In this document: positions 1 through 5,765 of the stretch, one piece after another
Numbering within the stretch: the first letter of the stretch is position 1
Layout: the number at the start of each line of letters is the position of its first letter
Assembly: GCA_023392185.1 (NCBI GenBank)
Contig: JAEVZP010000005.1
Span: 1-6,720, forward strand
DNA from: Bacteroidota bacterium
GTDB lineage: Bacteria > Bacteroidota > Bacteroidia > Chitinophagales > Chitinophagaceae
Length of the DNA stretch: 6,720 nucleotides
Reading direction: 5' to 3'
Position numbers and translations under genes: made by a program
The notes under the pieces: generated by a model
Told to the model about the DNA's origin: nothing
Databases searched by the model: none
What the model saw: the letters and a program-made list of their open reading frames with translations, nothing else

Positions 1-1715
1 CCCCAATGGATACCGCGACCGTTCACGATAAGATATATCGCCTCGCCGCCGGGCTCATGGAAAAAGGTATTTCCTTTGACGACGGCACCGTGGAAGGCCG
101 CGACAAGATTGCTATTATCAGCAACAGTCGCCCGGAATGGCTGATCACCGACCTGGCCGTGCAGCAAACCGGAGCGATTCTCGTACCGCTGTATCCCAAC
201 ATCGCTACCGAAGAATGGGTTTCGATTTTTCAGGAGTCGGAGGTGAAAGGCTGCTTTGTGAGTACGCCTGCACTCTACGAAGCCGTAATGGCGGAAAAAA
301 ACCGCCTGCCGAAGCTGGAATGGGTGGTGTGCTTTGAAAAAGGCGGCGCGGCTATCCACTGGGAAACGCTATTGGCCGATAGCCTCACGCCAGAGCGCAA
401 AGCTGCGATTGAAGCAGTCGCCAGCCGCATTGGGCCGGAGGATGTAGCTACGATTATTTATACTTCCGGAACGACCGGAAAGCCAAAAGGCGTAATGCTG
501 AGCCACAATAATATTGTGAGCAACGTGCAGTCCTGCACGCCGGTGCTGCTGGAAATCCCGCTGCCCGAGCGCAAATCGCTGAGCTTTCTGCCGCTCAACC
601 ACATTTTCGAGAAGATGATTGCCTATGTGTATCTTTTCAACGGCTTTTCGATTTACTACGCCGAAAGCATGGAGACGATTGCGGCCAATCTAAAGGAGGT
701 GCAGCCCAGTCTTTTCGTAACGGTCCCGCGCCTGTTGGAAAAGGTGTATGAAAAAATCATGGCGACCGGCAGCCAGCTGACCGGCATTAAAAAGCAGCTG
801 TTCTTCTGGGCGGTGAACCTGGGCAAGAAGTATGACCCGGCTGTGGATGGGGGCTGGTGGTATAATCAACAGCTGGCCCTGGCCAACAAGCTGATTTTCT
901 CTAAATGGCGCGAAGCGCTGGGTGGCAATGTAGGCGCTATCGTTGTCGGCGGCGCGGCCTGTCAGCCCCGGCTGCAAAAGATTTTCAGTGCGGCACAGGT
1001 AACGATTATGGAAGGCTACGGGCTGACAGAAACTTCCCCGGTGATTGCCGTGAACCATTACAATCCGGAAAACCGGCGTGTGGGCACTGTGGGGCCGGTG
1101 ATTGATGGTGTGGAAGTGAAGATCGCCGAAGACGGCGAGATTCTTTGCAAAGGACCCAATGTGATGCTGGGCTATTATAAAAATCCTGGTGCAACGGCGG
1201 ACGTGCTGCGCGACGGCTGGTTTTTGACCGGCGACATCGGCGAATTTGTCGAGGGAAAATTTCTTAAAATCACCGACCGGAAAAAAGAGCTTTTCAAAAC
1301 GAGCGGCGGCAAGTATGTAGCGCCGCAGCTGATTGAAAACAAGATTAAAGAAAGCCGCTTTATCGAGCAGGTCATGGTGGTGGGCGAAGGCGAAAAATTT
1401 GTGGCCGCCTTGATTGTGCCGTCGTTTGAAAACCTCAAAAAATGGATGGGCGAGCAGGGAATGACTTTCACCACACCGGAAGCAGCAGCGAGCGACCCGA
1501 AGGTGCACGCGTTTCTAAAAGAAGTGATTGAGGGATTCAACAAAAATTTCAACCACGTGGAGCAAATCAAGAAGTTTTTGGTGCTGCCCCACGAGTGGAG
1601 TGTGGACAGCGGCGAGCTGACACCCAAGCTGAGCATGCGCCGGAAAATCATTTTAGAACGCAACCGGCCTGCGCTGGAAACCTTGTATCGCTCCGCCGGA
1701 AATTCGGAAGCCTGA
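1..1715 (+). CDS. Long-chain fatty acid-CoA ligase (AMP-binding, FadD15-like), 5' partial
   Basis: This enzyme activates fatty acids with ATP and CoA to acyl-CoA through an acyl-adenylate, at the inner face of the membrane or in the cytosol. Counting from the Met at position 6, the P-loop YTSGTTGKPKG is at residues 152-162, the gate-like PRLLEKVYEKI at 241-251, GYGLTETSP at 337-345, the ATP-ribose Asp region TGDIG at 408-412, and the hinge DRKKELFKTSGGKYVAP at 424-440. The C-terminal PKLSMRRK (540-547) carries the expected catalytic Lys. Bacteroidota relatives usually have about 590 residues, with some 20-30 more before this point. The frame is open to the window edge, so the Met at 6 is probably internal and the true start lies upstream. 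The gene ends in TGA at 1713-1715, overlapping the next start by one base, which suggests translational coupling to the thioesterase. Family call is firm; chain-length preference cannot be read from sequence. Confidence 0.95.
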   Translation, partial: PMDTATVHDKIYRLAAGLMEKGISFDDGTVEGRDKIAIISNSRPEWLITDLAVQQTGAILVPLYPNIATEEWVSIFQESEVKGCFVSTPALYEAVMAEKNRLPKLEWVVCFEKGGAAIHWETLLADSLTPERKAAIEAVASRIGPEDVATIIYTSGTTGKPKGVMLSHNNIVSNVQSCTPVLLEIPLPERKSLSFLPLNHIFEKMIAYVYLFNGFSIYYAESMETIAANLKEVQPSLFVTVPRLLEKVYEKIMATGSQLTGIKKQLFFWAVNLGKKYDPAVDGGWWYNQQLALANKLIFSKWREALGGNVGAIVVGGAACQPRLQKIFSAAQVTIMEGYGLTETSPVIAVNHYNPENRRVGTVGPVIDGVEVKIAEDGEILCKGPNVMLGYYKNPGATADVLRDGWFLTGDIGEFVEGKFLKITDRKKELFKTSGGKYVAPQLIENKIKESRFIEQVMVVGEGEKFVAALIVPSFENLKKWMGEQGMTFTTPEAAASDPKVHAFLKEVIEGFNKNFNHVEQIKKFLVLPHEWSVDSGELTPKLSMRRKIILERNRPALETLYRSAGNSEA

Positions 1716-2149
1716 TGGAAAAGAAAGAAATAAAGGAAACCGTATGGCTACAGGCGCCGGTGTTGTGGTCGCAGCTGGACGTGAACATGCACCTGCGCCA
1801 CTCAGCCTACGCAGATTTTGCGGCACAGGCGCGCATTGCCCTATTGTTGGCAAAAGGGTTATCTTTTGAAGAAATGGCGCGACTGGAAATCGGCCCGGTG
1901 TTGTTCCGGGAAGAAACGGTGTATCAGCGCGAAGTGCGGGTAACATGTTCGCTGCGCCGGGTGCGCAAAGGCGGTAGCCGCTGGTCATTTAGTCAAAAGA
2001 TATACCGCGCCGACGATGTACTGGCTGCAACGGTCATTACCGAAGGGGCCTGGATTGATACCGGAAAACGCAAGCTTACCAAACTTCCCGAAGCCTTTTC
2101 CGGAATGTTTGATGATCTGGAGCGAACAGAAGACTTCGAGGAATGGTAG
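1715..2149 (+). CDS. Acyl-CoA thioesterase-like protein, hotdog fold (4HBT family)
   Basis: A 144-residue protein likely to hydrolyse an acyl-CoA or acyl-ACP thioester in the cytosol. The N-terminal segment LWSQLDVNMHLRHSAYADF (17-35) fits the 4HBT signature in which Asp22, Asn24 and His26 stand for the usual D-x-N-x-H, followed by the long hotdog helix AAQARIALLLAKG (36-48). The segment around 66-97 (EETVYQREVRV to SFSQKIYR) fits the beta strands of the fold. The ATG at 1715 overlaps the ligase stop (TGATG); an in-frame start at 1595 would add 40 residues without hotdog character that overlap the ligase, so it was not used. Coupling to the ligase suggests a role in balancing free fatty acid and acyl-CoA, or release of a specific chain. 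The family is well supported, the substrate unknown; the acidic tail (134-144) looks lineage specific. Confidence 0.85.
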   Translation: MEKKEIKETVWLQAPVLWSQLDVNMHLRHSAYADFAAQARIALLLAKGLSFEEMARLEIGPVLFREETVYQREVRVTCSLRRVRKGGSRWSFSQKIYRADDVLAATVITEGAWIDTGKRKLTKLPEAFSGMFDDLERTEDFEEW

Positions 2150-2165
2150 GTAGGTTCCAATACCA

Positions 2166-2216
2166 GAGTCAAAAAGTCGAAATCCCAAAAGTCAAAACCC
2201 AGAATCCAAATTCCGA
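2166..2216. repeat. A-rich low-complexity intergenic repeat (AGTCAAAA / ATCCAAA type)
   Basis: Just after the thioesterase stop lies a degenerate run of short words: AGTC at 2167, 2175 and 2190, two of them continuing as AGTCAAAA, with ATCCCAAAA and ATCCAAATTCC between and after. Such A-rich degenerate words occur between genes in many Bacteroidota. No reading frame, promoter or strong hairpin was seen. From 2217 to 2263 the gap holds plain AT-rich sequence with nothing recognised. Confidence 0.5.
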
Positions 2217-2263
2217 TGTTTTAAGCTCTGATTTTCCCTTCAAGGCTCTTTAAAAACACATTC

Positions 2264-2329
2264 TCCAACGCCGAAGGCTCCAACGCGAAGCTTCCAACAG
2301 CGCTAGCGTCCAACGCCGCAGGCTCCAAC
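2264..2329. repeat. Tandem TCCAAC / mini-hairpin array
   Basis: TCCAAC occurs five times, at 2264, 2279, 2293, 2309 and 2324, so the period is 14-16 bases. Each gap holds a different tiny self-complementary sequence: GCCGAAGGC (2270-2278), GCGAAGC (2285-2291), AGCGCTAGCG (2299-2308, with palindrome CGCTAGCG) and GCCGCAGGC (2315-2323). Three are stems of two or three G-C pairs closed by a GAA or GCA triloop. d(GCGAAGC) is known as an unusually stable DNA mini-hairpin. The array ends 9 bases before the acyl-CoA-binding protein start, so it would lie in that gene's leader or promoter. Function unknown. Confidence 0.75.
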
Positions 2330-2338
2330 ACTTAATCT

Positions 2339-2587
2339 ATGACTTTGCCAGAAGCTGTCTCCCAAAGCAAAACCTTATCTCAAAAGCCGGATAACGAAAC
2401 GCTCCTGAAGCTGTATTCGCTGTATAAACAAGCCACAGAAGGCGACGCGCCGGAAGAAAAAAGCTATGGCATGTTTGATTTTGTGGCGAAAGCAAAACAC
2501 GAAGCGTGGCAAAAACACAAAGGCATTTCCAAAGCCGACGCCGAGGCCCAGTACATCGCGCTGGTTGGTGAACTTTCCGGAAAATAA
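2339..2587 (+). CDS. Acyl-CoA-binding protein (ACBP family)
   Basis: An 82-residue cytosolic protein that binds medium- to long-chain acyl-CoA esters and acts as a buffer and carrier. It has the normal single-domain ACBP length. The conserved face is present: YSLYKQATEGD (26-36), corresponding to the Tyr-x-x-Tyr-Lys of bovine ACBP; GMFDFVAKAKHEAWQKHKGIS (44-64), with the Lys that contacts the CoA phosphate; and Tyr72 of the last helix. The ATG at 2339 gives the usual N-terminus; there is no clear Shine-Dalgarno site, as is common in the phylum. The family is best known from eukaryotes, with scattered bacterial members, and its place after a ligase and thioesterase supports real acyl-CoA handling. 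The 189-base gap before it, filled with repeats, leaves open whether it shares the upstream transcript; I found no clear TAnnTTTG there. Confidence 0.93.
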   Translation: MTLPEAVSQSKTLSQKPDNETLLKLYSLYKQATEGDAPEEKSYGMFDFVAKAKHEAWQKHKGISKADAEAQYIALVGELSGK

Positions 2588-2593
2588 AAGTGC

Positions 2594-2613
2594 AGTTGGA
2601 GAGATGTCCAACT
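2594..2613. repeat. Inverted repeat AGTTGGA / TCCAACT
   Basis: Seven-base arms at 2594-2600 and 2607-2613 around a six-base loop, seven bases after the ACBP stop. No T-run follows, so it is not a classic terminator. The right arm contains TCCAAC, the spacer word of the array in front of ACBP, so the word flanks the gene on both sides. It could protect the mRNA 3' end or be chance. Confidence 0.45.
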
Positions 2614-2628
2614 CAGGTATCTTTAGAG

Positions 2629-2661
2629 AAGCTGATTTTCCGGAAAAACCTTTCAGCTTTT
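2629..2661 (+). terminator. Possible terminator hairpin after ACBP
   Basis: AAGCTGA (2629-2635) pairs with TCAGCTT (2653-2659), and the sequence runs on to give TTTT at 2658-2661. The enclosed part contains the palindrome TTTTCCGGAAAA (2636-2647), which would fold as an inner hairpin. The T-run is short and the stem modest, so termination may be partial. It would separate ACBP from the DUF2147-dehydrogenase pair. Confidence 0.4.
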
Positions 2662-2699
2662 AATCCGTCTCACCTCCACCAGAACCCATTTTATCCACC

Positions 2700-3146
2700 A
2701 TGATTCACACAACACTGCTGCGCCGCGCCCTGCCGGTGCTTTTCCTTACCGGCGCTGCTTTTAGTGCGCAGGCCCAGAAAGACAAGATTGAAGGCCTTTG
2801 GTACAACGCCGAGAAAACCGCCAAAATCAATATTTTCAAAGCCAAAGACGATAAGTTTTACGGAAATATCGTATGGCTGAAAGAACCCAACGAAGCCGGA
2901 CAGCCGAAGACCGACAAGAAAAATCCAAAGGAAGCCTTGCGCAAGCAGCCGCTGATGAATCTGCAAATCCTGAAGCATTTCAAGAAAGACGGTGATAAAA
3001 CTTATTCCGACGGCGAGATTTACGACCCGAAAACCGGCAAAACCTACTCGTCTAAGATTACCTACAACGGCAACGCACTGGATGTGCGCGGCTTTATCGG
3101 TATCTCGCTTATTGGCAGAACCACAACCTGGGAGCGCGCACAATGA
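2700..3146 (+). CDS. Exported DUF2147 domain protein
   Basis: A 148-residue protein with an N-terminal signal peptide: basic RR at 8-9, hydrophobic core ALPVLFLTGAAFS (10-22), and a likely signal peptidase I site after AQA (residue 25). The mature part is one DUF2147 domain: GLWYN (32-36), FYGNIVWL (53-60), KKNPKEALRKQPL (73-85), GEIYDPKTGKTY (105-116), and the closing LDVRGFIGISLIGRTTTWER (127-146). These blocks and the length match the family, a small secreted beta-rich domain of unknown function common in Bacteroidota and Proteobacteria. No catalytic motif is evident. The ATG at 2700 puts the signal peptide right at the N-terminus. Its stop overlaps the dehydrogenase start by four bases (ATGA), so the two are very likely one transcript, although one product is exported and the other cytosolic. 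Confidence 0.9.
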   Translation: MIHTTLLRRALPVLFLTGAAFSAQAQKDKIEGLWYNAEKTAKINIFKAKDDKFYGNIVWLKEPNEAGQPKTDKKNPKEALRKQPLMNLQILKHFKKDGDKTYSDGEIYDPKTGKTYSSKITYNGNALDVRGFIGISLIGRTTTWERAQ

Positions 3147-3988
3147 GAAATTCCCCAATCGACACGTCCTTTTTTAAGGGCAAAACCTATTTTATTTCCG
3201 GAGCCAGCCGCGGAATTGGGAAAGCCATTGCCTTAAAACTGGCGAGCGGCGGGGCCAATATCATCATCGCCTCCAAAAGCACGGAAGAAAACCCAAAGCT
3301 GGGCGGTACTATATATAGTGCAGCCGCTGAAGTGGAAGTAGCCGGTGGAAAAGCGGTGGCCGTGCCGTGTGATATCCGCGATGAAGCGCAGATTGCGGCA
3401 GCGGTGGCGAAAGGCGTAGAAGCGTTTGGCGGAATTGATGGGGTAATTAACAACGCCTCGGCGATTTCGCTGACGCAGACGGCGCAAACCGAAACCAAGC
3501 GGCTGGATTTGATGCACAGTATCAACGTGCGCGGAACGTTTCTAGTAACAAAGCATTGTCTGCCATACTTAGAAAAAAGCAATAGCGCCCACATTCTGAC
3601 GCTTTCGCCGCCGGTGAGCCAAAATCCAAAATGGCTGGCGATGTCGCTGGCCTATACCATTAGCAAGTACAACATGACGCTGCTGGCGATGGGGTGGGCG
3701 GCGGAGTTGGGGAAAAAAAGCATTGCGGCAAACGCACTCTGGCCGGTAACGACGATTGCTACGGCTGCGGTGCGCAACTTACTCGGCGGTGAGGAGATGG
3801 TGCAGCGAAGCCGGATTCCGGAAATTCTGGCCGACGCGGCTGCCTGGATTTTGCAACAAGCGCCCCAGAGCTGTACCGGAAATGCATTTTTGGATGAGGC
3901 TGTGTTGGCGAAAGCGGGGATTACCGACTTGGAGGAATATGCTGTGACGCCGGGCGTGGAATTGCAGCGGGATTTGTTTGTGGAGTAG
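3143..3988 (+). CDS. Short-chain dehydrogenase/reductase, HSDL2-like
   Basis: A 281-residue cytosolic NAD(P)-dependent oxidoreductase of the classical SDR fold. The Rossmann nucleotide site is SGASRGIG (19-26, Ser in place of the usual first Thr), followed by CDIRD (76-80) and NNAS (103-106). Candidate catalytic residues are Asn128, Ser155 (in LTLSPP), Tyr171 and Lys175 (YTISK). The signatures KLGGTIYSAA (52-61), KRLDLMHSINVRGTFLV (119-135), NALWPVTTIATAAVRNLLGG (197-216) and RIPEILADAA (224-233) match the subgroup related to the N-terminal part of human HSDL2; the C-terminal SCP2 lipid-binding domain of HSDL2 is absent, as in most bacterial relatives. The substrate is not established; acyl-CoA genes nearby suggest a lipid or acyl chain. 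The start overlaps the DUF2147 stop (ATGA), with GGGAG eight bases before it as a weak ribosome site. A 44-base palindrome begins four bases after the stop. Confidence 0.93.
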   Translation: MRNSPIDTSFFKGKTYFISGASRGIGKAIALKLASGGANIIIASKSTEENPKLGGTIYSAAAEVEVAGGKAVAVPCDIRDEAQIAAAVAKGVEAFGGIDGVINNASAISLTQTAQTETKRLDLMHSINVRGTFLVTKHCLPYLEKSNSAHILTLSPPVSQNPKWLAMSLAYTISKYNMTLLAMGWAAELGKKSIAANALWPVTTIATAAVRNLLGGEEMVQRSRIPEILADAAAWILQQAPQSCTGNAFLDEAVLAKAGITDLEEYAVTPGVELQRDLFVE

Positions 3989-3992
3989 AAGG

Positions 3993-4036
3993 CTTCCGGA
4001 TGGCCTGGATTTCCGGAAATCCAGGCCATCCGGAAG
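3993..4036. terminator. Perfect 44-base palindrome between convergent genes
   Basis: The bases 3993-4014 are the exact reverse complement of 4015-4036: 22-base arms, no mismatch and no spacer. It fills nearly all of the 51 bases between the dehydrogenase stop (3988) and the end of the minus-strand gene (4040). In RNA it would fold into a long hairpin from either strand, so a bidirectional terminator or 3' end stabiliser is likely, although no T-run follows on either side. It contains three TCCGGA sites, at 3995, 4012 (the centre) and 4029. Confidence 0.75.
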
Positions 4037-4039
4037 TGC

Positions 4040-5104
4040 TTAGTAAGTTATATACAGGATGATCTTTGGTTTCGCCGGAGGCGTGGCCTCCCAATGAATC
4101 GCCCACAAATTCTCAGGCAGATGGGCCCTGCATCCTACCCGTGTTTTGTTAGCGAACTGCGCCAGGATGTGACCGGCACGGTCTGTGTTCCCCAGATAAT
4201 GGGCCTTATCGGACCAGCTGGCGTATTGGCTGTTTTCAAAAGATTCAAACAGCAGATACAGCTTCACTTTGCAATGTCCCTGCAAAAACTGATTGATCTG
4301 CGGGAGGCATTGTGGCAAGTGGAAAGCAAGCAATTCACTTACATCGAAACGCTGATGCCGGGTTGTATCCAGCATTTTCAGGTAGCTGCCGCGGCCTTTA
4401 AGGTTGGTTTGATAATACAGAAGCCATTGTAAAAGCGACGGGTCTGCTTTACCAGACAGCAGCGCTTTCTTAACTTCCGGGAGGTAGATGTCATGGCGAG
4501 CATGGTCGTGAAGGGCTAAAGCACCGGCATAATAACCGCCATTTTCCGGAAAAGGCCAGCCGTGTTTTAGGACGTACTTCAGCAGGTGCGCAGCATGAAG
4601 CGAGTCGAGCGCGCGCATTTGCAACCGCAGCTGGGAACAGGAAATACTGTCTTTACACTGGTTGTAATGAGCGCGAATGGTTTGATCCTCTTCGTATAGC
4701 CGACGGAAGAGCGCGTAAGCGGCTGTCTTTTTGGAGTGATAGGTCTTTATAAAACGCTGTTTGATTCTCTGGGCAACACCTGCATCAATAGTATAGCTGT
4801 GAAGAAAAGAGTCAATGGTTTGAAGTGTTTGGTCTGCCGCGAAAAGCAGATAGTAATCATCCACCGCAAGAAGCGCTTTGGCTGCACAGGTGGAATCTTT
4901 CCGGACGGAACAGCTGTCGGCGATCATAAGATAGTGTGCGGAAGTCCGCTGGATACCGGTTGTAAGGAGTTCTTCCTGGGCAACGACCAGTGGCTCCTGT
5001 CGCATCTGAGCAAAAGTTTTATTTCCGGAAAAGGTGCTCAGAAACAAAGTGAACAGGGCGATAAAGGACACAGCTGTTGAAAAGGAAAGGGACCGAGGCA
5101 GCAT
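4040..5104 (-). CDS. Exported protein, DUF6624-like, function unknown
   Basis: A 354-residue protein read from the ATG at 5104. Residues 1-33 look like a signal peptide: Arg4, a hydrophobic stretch to about residue 24, and a possible cleavage near TFA-Q (30-33). The same frame is open to an ATG at 5284, but that adds 60 residues overlapping rRNA promoter P1 and buries the signal sequence, so the later start was chosen. The middle has the pattern of DUF6624 proteins: a helical lead-in LDSLHAAHLLKYVLKHGWP (166-184), then GALALHDHAR (194-203, in place of the usual QHAD-type block), YLPEVKKALLSGKAD (207-221) and a tyrosine-rich LLYYQ (228-232). Cysteines at 65, 73, 150 and 156 could form disulphides after export. 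The assignment rests on memory of the pattern and is moderate. It stands alone, convergent to the dehydrogenase and divergent from the rRNA region; no clear promoter or ribosome site was found. Confidence 0.75.
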   Translation of the reverse strand: MLPRSLSFSTAVSFIALFTLFLSTFSGNKTFAQMRQEPLVVAQEELLTTGIQRTSAHYLMIADSCSVRKDSTCAAKALLAVDDYYLLFAADQTLQTIDSFLHSYTIDAGVAQRIKQRFIKTYHSKKTAAYALFRRLYEEDQTIRAHYNQCKDSISCSQLRLQMRALDSLHAAHLLKYVLKHGWPFPENGGYYAGALALHDHARHDIYLPEVKKALLSGKADPSLLQWLLYYQTNLKGRGSYLKMLDTTRHQRFDVSELLAFHLPQCLPQINQFLQGHCKVKLYLLFESFENSQYASWSDKAHYLGNTDRAGHILAQFANKTRVGCRAHLPENLWAIHWEATPPAKPKIILYITY

Positions 5105-5214
5105 TGGATAGAAGGCAAACGAAAGAAATGAAGAAGAAACCGGGCAAGGAAAAGGGAAGATAGAAGGGTAGCGGAAAGAACACAAGGAGCTGTTGAAAAA
5201 ACGCGCAAAAAAGA
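5105..5214. other. Purine-rich gap between the minus-strand gene and rRNA promoter P1
   Basis: About four fifths of these 110 bases are A or G on the plus strand, with GAAAGAAATGAAGAAGAAA and GGAAAAGGGAAGA as clear runs. It must hold the leader of the minus-strand gene and the upstream flank of P1. I found no CAAAnnTA, which would be a minus-strand -7 element, so that gene's promoter is unknown. Confidence 0.5.
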
Positions 5215-5247
5215 TTTGGCAGAATGGAACTGAAGATTCTATCTTTG
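5215..5247 (+). promoter_or_regulatory. rRNA promoter P1 (Bacteroidota -33/-7)
   Basis: TTTG at 5215-5218, 21 bases, then TATCTTTG at 5240-5247. It is the most divergent copy of the array (TATC where the others have TACC) and lies farthest from the 16S gene, about 1030 bases from it. Its early transcript holds a TTCG hairpin and a boxA-like element. Confidence 0.75.
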
Positions 5248-5250
5248 CCG

Positions 5251-5276
5251 TCCGCTTCGGCGGAAAAGTTCTTTGA
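5251..5276 (+). promoter_or_regulatory. TTCG hairpin plus boxA-like element after P1
   Basis: TCCGC (5251-5255), loop TTCG (5256-5259), GCGGA (5260-5264), then AGTTCTTTGA at 5267-5276. The C(UUCG)G tetraloop is a very stable RNA fold. AGTTCTTTGA resembles E. coli rRNA boxA (GCTCTTTAACA type), which loads NusB/S10 antitermination factors. The same order of parts occurs just before the 16S gene at 6082-6108. Confidence 0.6.
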
Positions 5277-5299
5277 GGAAGCATTCAGCAACCAGAGCC

Positions 5300-5330
5300 T
5301 TTTTTTAAGGAGAGAAATTCTCTAAAAAAA
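5300..5330. repeat. T-run / hairpin / A-run just upstream of P2
   Basis: T at 5300-5306, the interrupted palindrome AGAGAA-A-TTCTCT at 5311-5323, then A at 5324-5330. The A-run ends two bases before the P2 -33 element, where an UP-like element would sit. The RNA from P1 could fold here too, but the stem is AU-rich and weak as a terminator. Confidence 0.45.
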
Positions 5331-5332
5331 GA

Positions 5333-5365
5333 TTTGGTGGTTTGAAAACGGTGCTATTACCTTTG
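5333..5365 (+). promoter_or_regulatory. rRNA promoter P2 (Bacteroidota -33/-7)
   Basis: TTTG at 5333-5336, 21 bases, TACCTTTG at 5358-5365. It is preceded by a run of seven A. The P1-to-P2 distance is 118 bases. Confidence 0.8.
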
Positions 5366-5387
5366 CACCCGCTTCTGACAGGAAGTA

Positions 5388-5397
5388 AGTTCTTTGA
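5388..5397 (+). promoter_or_regulatory. boxA-like element after P2
   Basis: AGTTCTTTGA, 30 bases after the P2 -7 element begins and identical to the copies at 5267 and 6099. A short stem CTTC/GAAG (5372-5375, 5382-5385) lies two bases before it, echoing the hairpin-boxA order, but this stem is weak. Confidence 0.5.
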
Positions 5398-5448
5398 ACA
5401 AGAGTTTCTCTTCAGTGTTTCCGGACCGAAAAATTTCCGGAAATTATT

Positions 5449-5481
5449 TTTGGAAGTTTGCAAATTGGTTTCTTACCTTTG
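5449..5481 (+). promoter_or_regulatory. rRNA promoter P3 (Bacteroidota -33/-7)
   Basis: TTTG at 5449-5452, 21 bases, TACCTTTG at 5474-5481, 116 bases after P2. TTTCCGGAA (5434-5442) lies just upstream. No good boxA-like element follows this copy. Confidence 0.8.
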
Positions 5482-5553
5482 CACTCCCAAAGAAAACGAA
5501 GGGGTTGACGGATTGACAGGTTGGTTTCTCGGAAAGTTTTTCTGAAAAATAAA

Positions 5554-5586
5554 TTTGGAAGTTTGAAAGAAGGTTTCCTACCTTTG
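5554..5586 (+). promoter_or_regulatory. rRNA promoter P4 (Bacteroidota -33/-7)
   Basis: TTTG at 5554-5557, 21 bases, TACCTTTG at 5579-5586, 105 bases after P3. It is preceded by TCTGAAAAATAAA, an AT-rich block shared with P5 and P6 and in shorter form P8, which may act as an UP element. CCCCAACGAAA follows. Confidence 0.85.
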
Positions 5587-5607
5587 CAGCCCCAACGAAA
5601 GAAGGGA

Positions 5608-5617
5608 AGTTCTTAAA
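5608..5617 (+). promoter_or_regulatory. boxA-like element after P4 (variant)
   Basis: AGTTCTTAAA, 29 bases after the start of the P4 -7 element. It keeps AGTTCTT and changes the TGA end. Its position matches the copies after P1 and P2. Confidence 0.4.
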
Positions 5618-5660
5618 GAGTTTGCCGGTAATTTTTCCGGAAAAAATTTCTGAAAATAAA

Positions 5661-5692
5661 TTTGGTAGTTGCTAAACGGTTTCATACCTTTG
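5661..5692 (+). promoter_or_regulatory. rRNA promoter P5 (Bacteroidota -33/-7)
   Basis: TTTG at 5661-5664, 20 bases, TACCTTTG at 5685-5692, 106 bases after P4. Preceded by TCTGAAAATAAA and followed by CAACCCCAAACGAAA. The palindrome TTTTTCCGGAAAAA (5632-5645) lies upstream. No clear boxA-like element follows. Confidence 0.85.
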
Positions 5693-5765
5693 CAACCCCA
5701 AACGAAACGAATGACCTAACGGTCTCCGAGTTTCGGATTTTCCGGAAAAGATTCTGAAAAATAAA

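Noticed and set aside
690..1508. 272-codon minus-strand reading frame
   Set aside because: It lies wholly within the acyl-CoA ligase, whose motifs are unmistakable, and its His/Phe-rich translation resembles no family; it is an opposite-strand shadow.
1595..1714. Upstream start at 1595 for the thioesterase
   Set aside because: The added 40 residues overlap the conserved C-terminus of the ligase and precede the normal hotdog N-terminus; the ATG at 1715 gives the TGATG coupling.
2264..2329. CRISPR or coding repeat as explanation of the TCCAAC array
   Set aside because: Repeats are only 6 bases with 8-10 base gaps, and the variable period (14-16) does not keep a reading frame.
2596..2625. Possible promoter for DUF2147-SDR: TTG, 19 bases, TATCTTTA
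   Set aside because: The -7 element lacks the final G of TAnnTTTG and the -33 part overlaps a hairpin arm; too weak to list.
5105..5284. Longer start (ATG at 5284) for the minus-strand gene, adding 60 residues
   Set aside because: It would overlap promoter P1 and its hairpin-boxA module and place the clear signal peptide at residue 61; the extension has low-complexity Ser/Phe/Pro-rich sequence.
5342..5545. 67-codon plus-strand reading frame inside the promoter array
   Set aside because: It crosses P2 and P3, has no recognisable protein features, and is not kept in the other repeat units.
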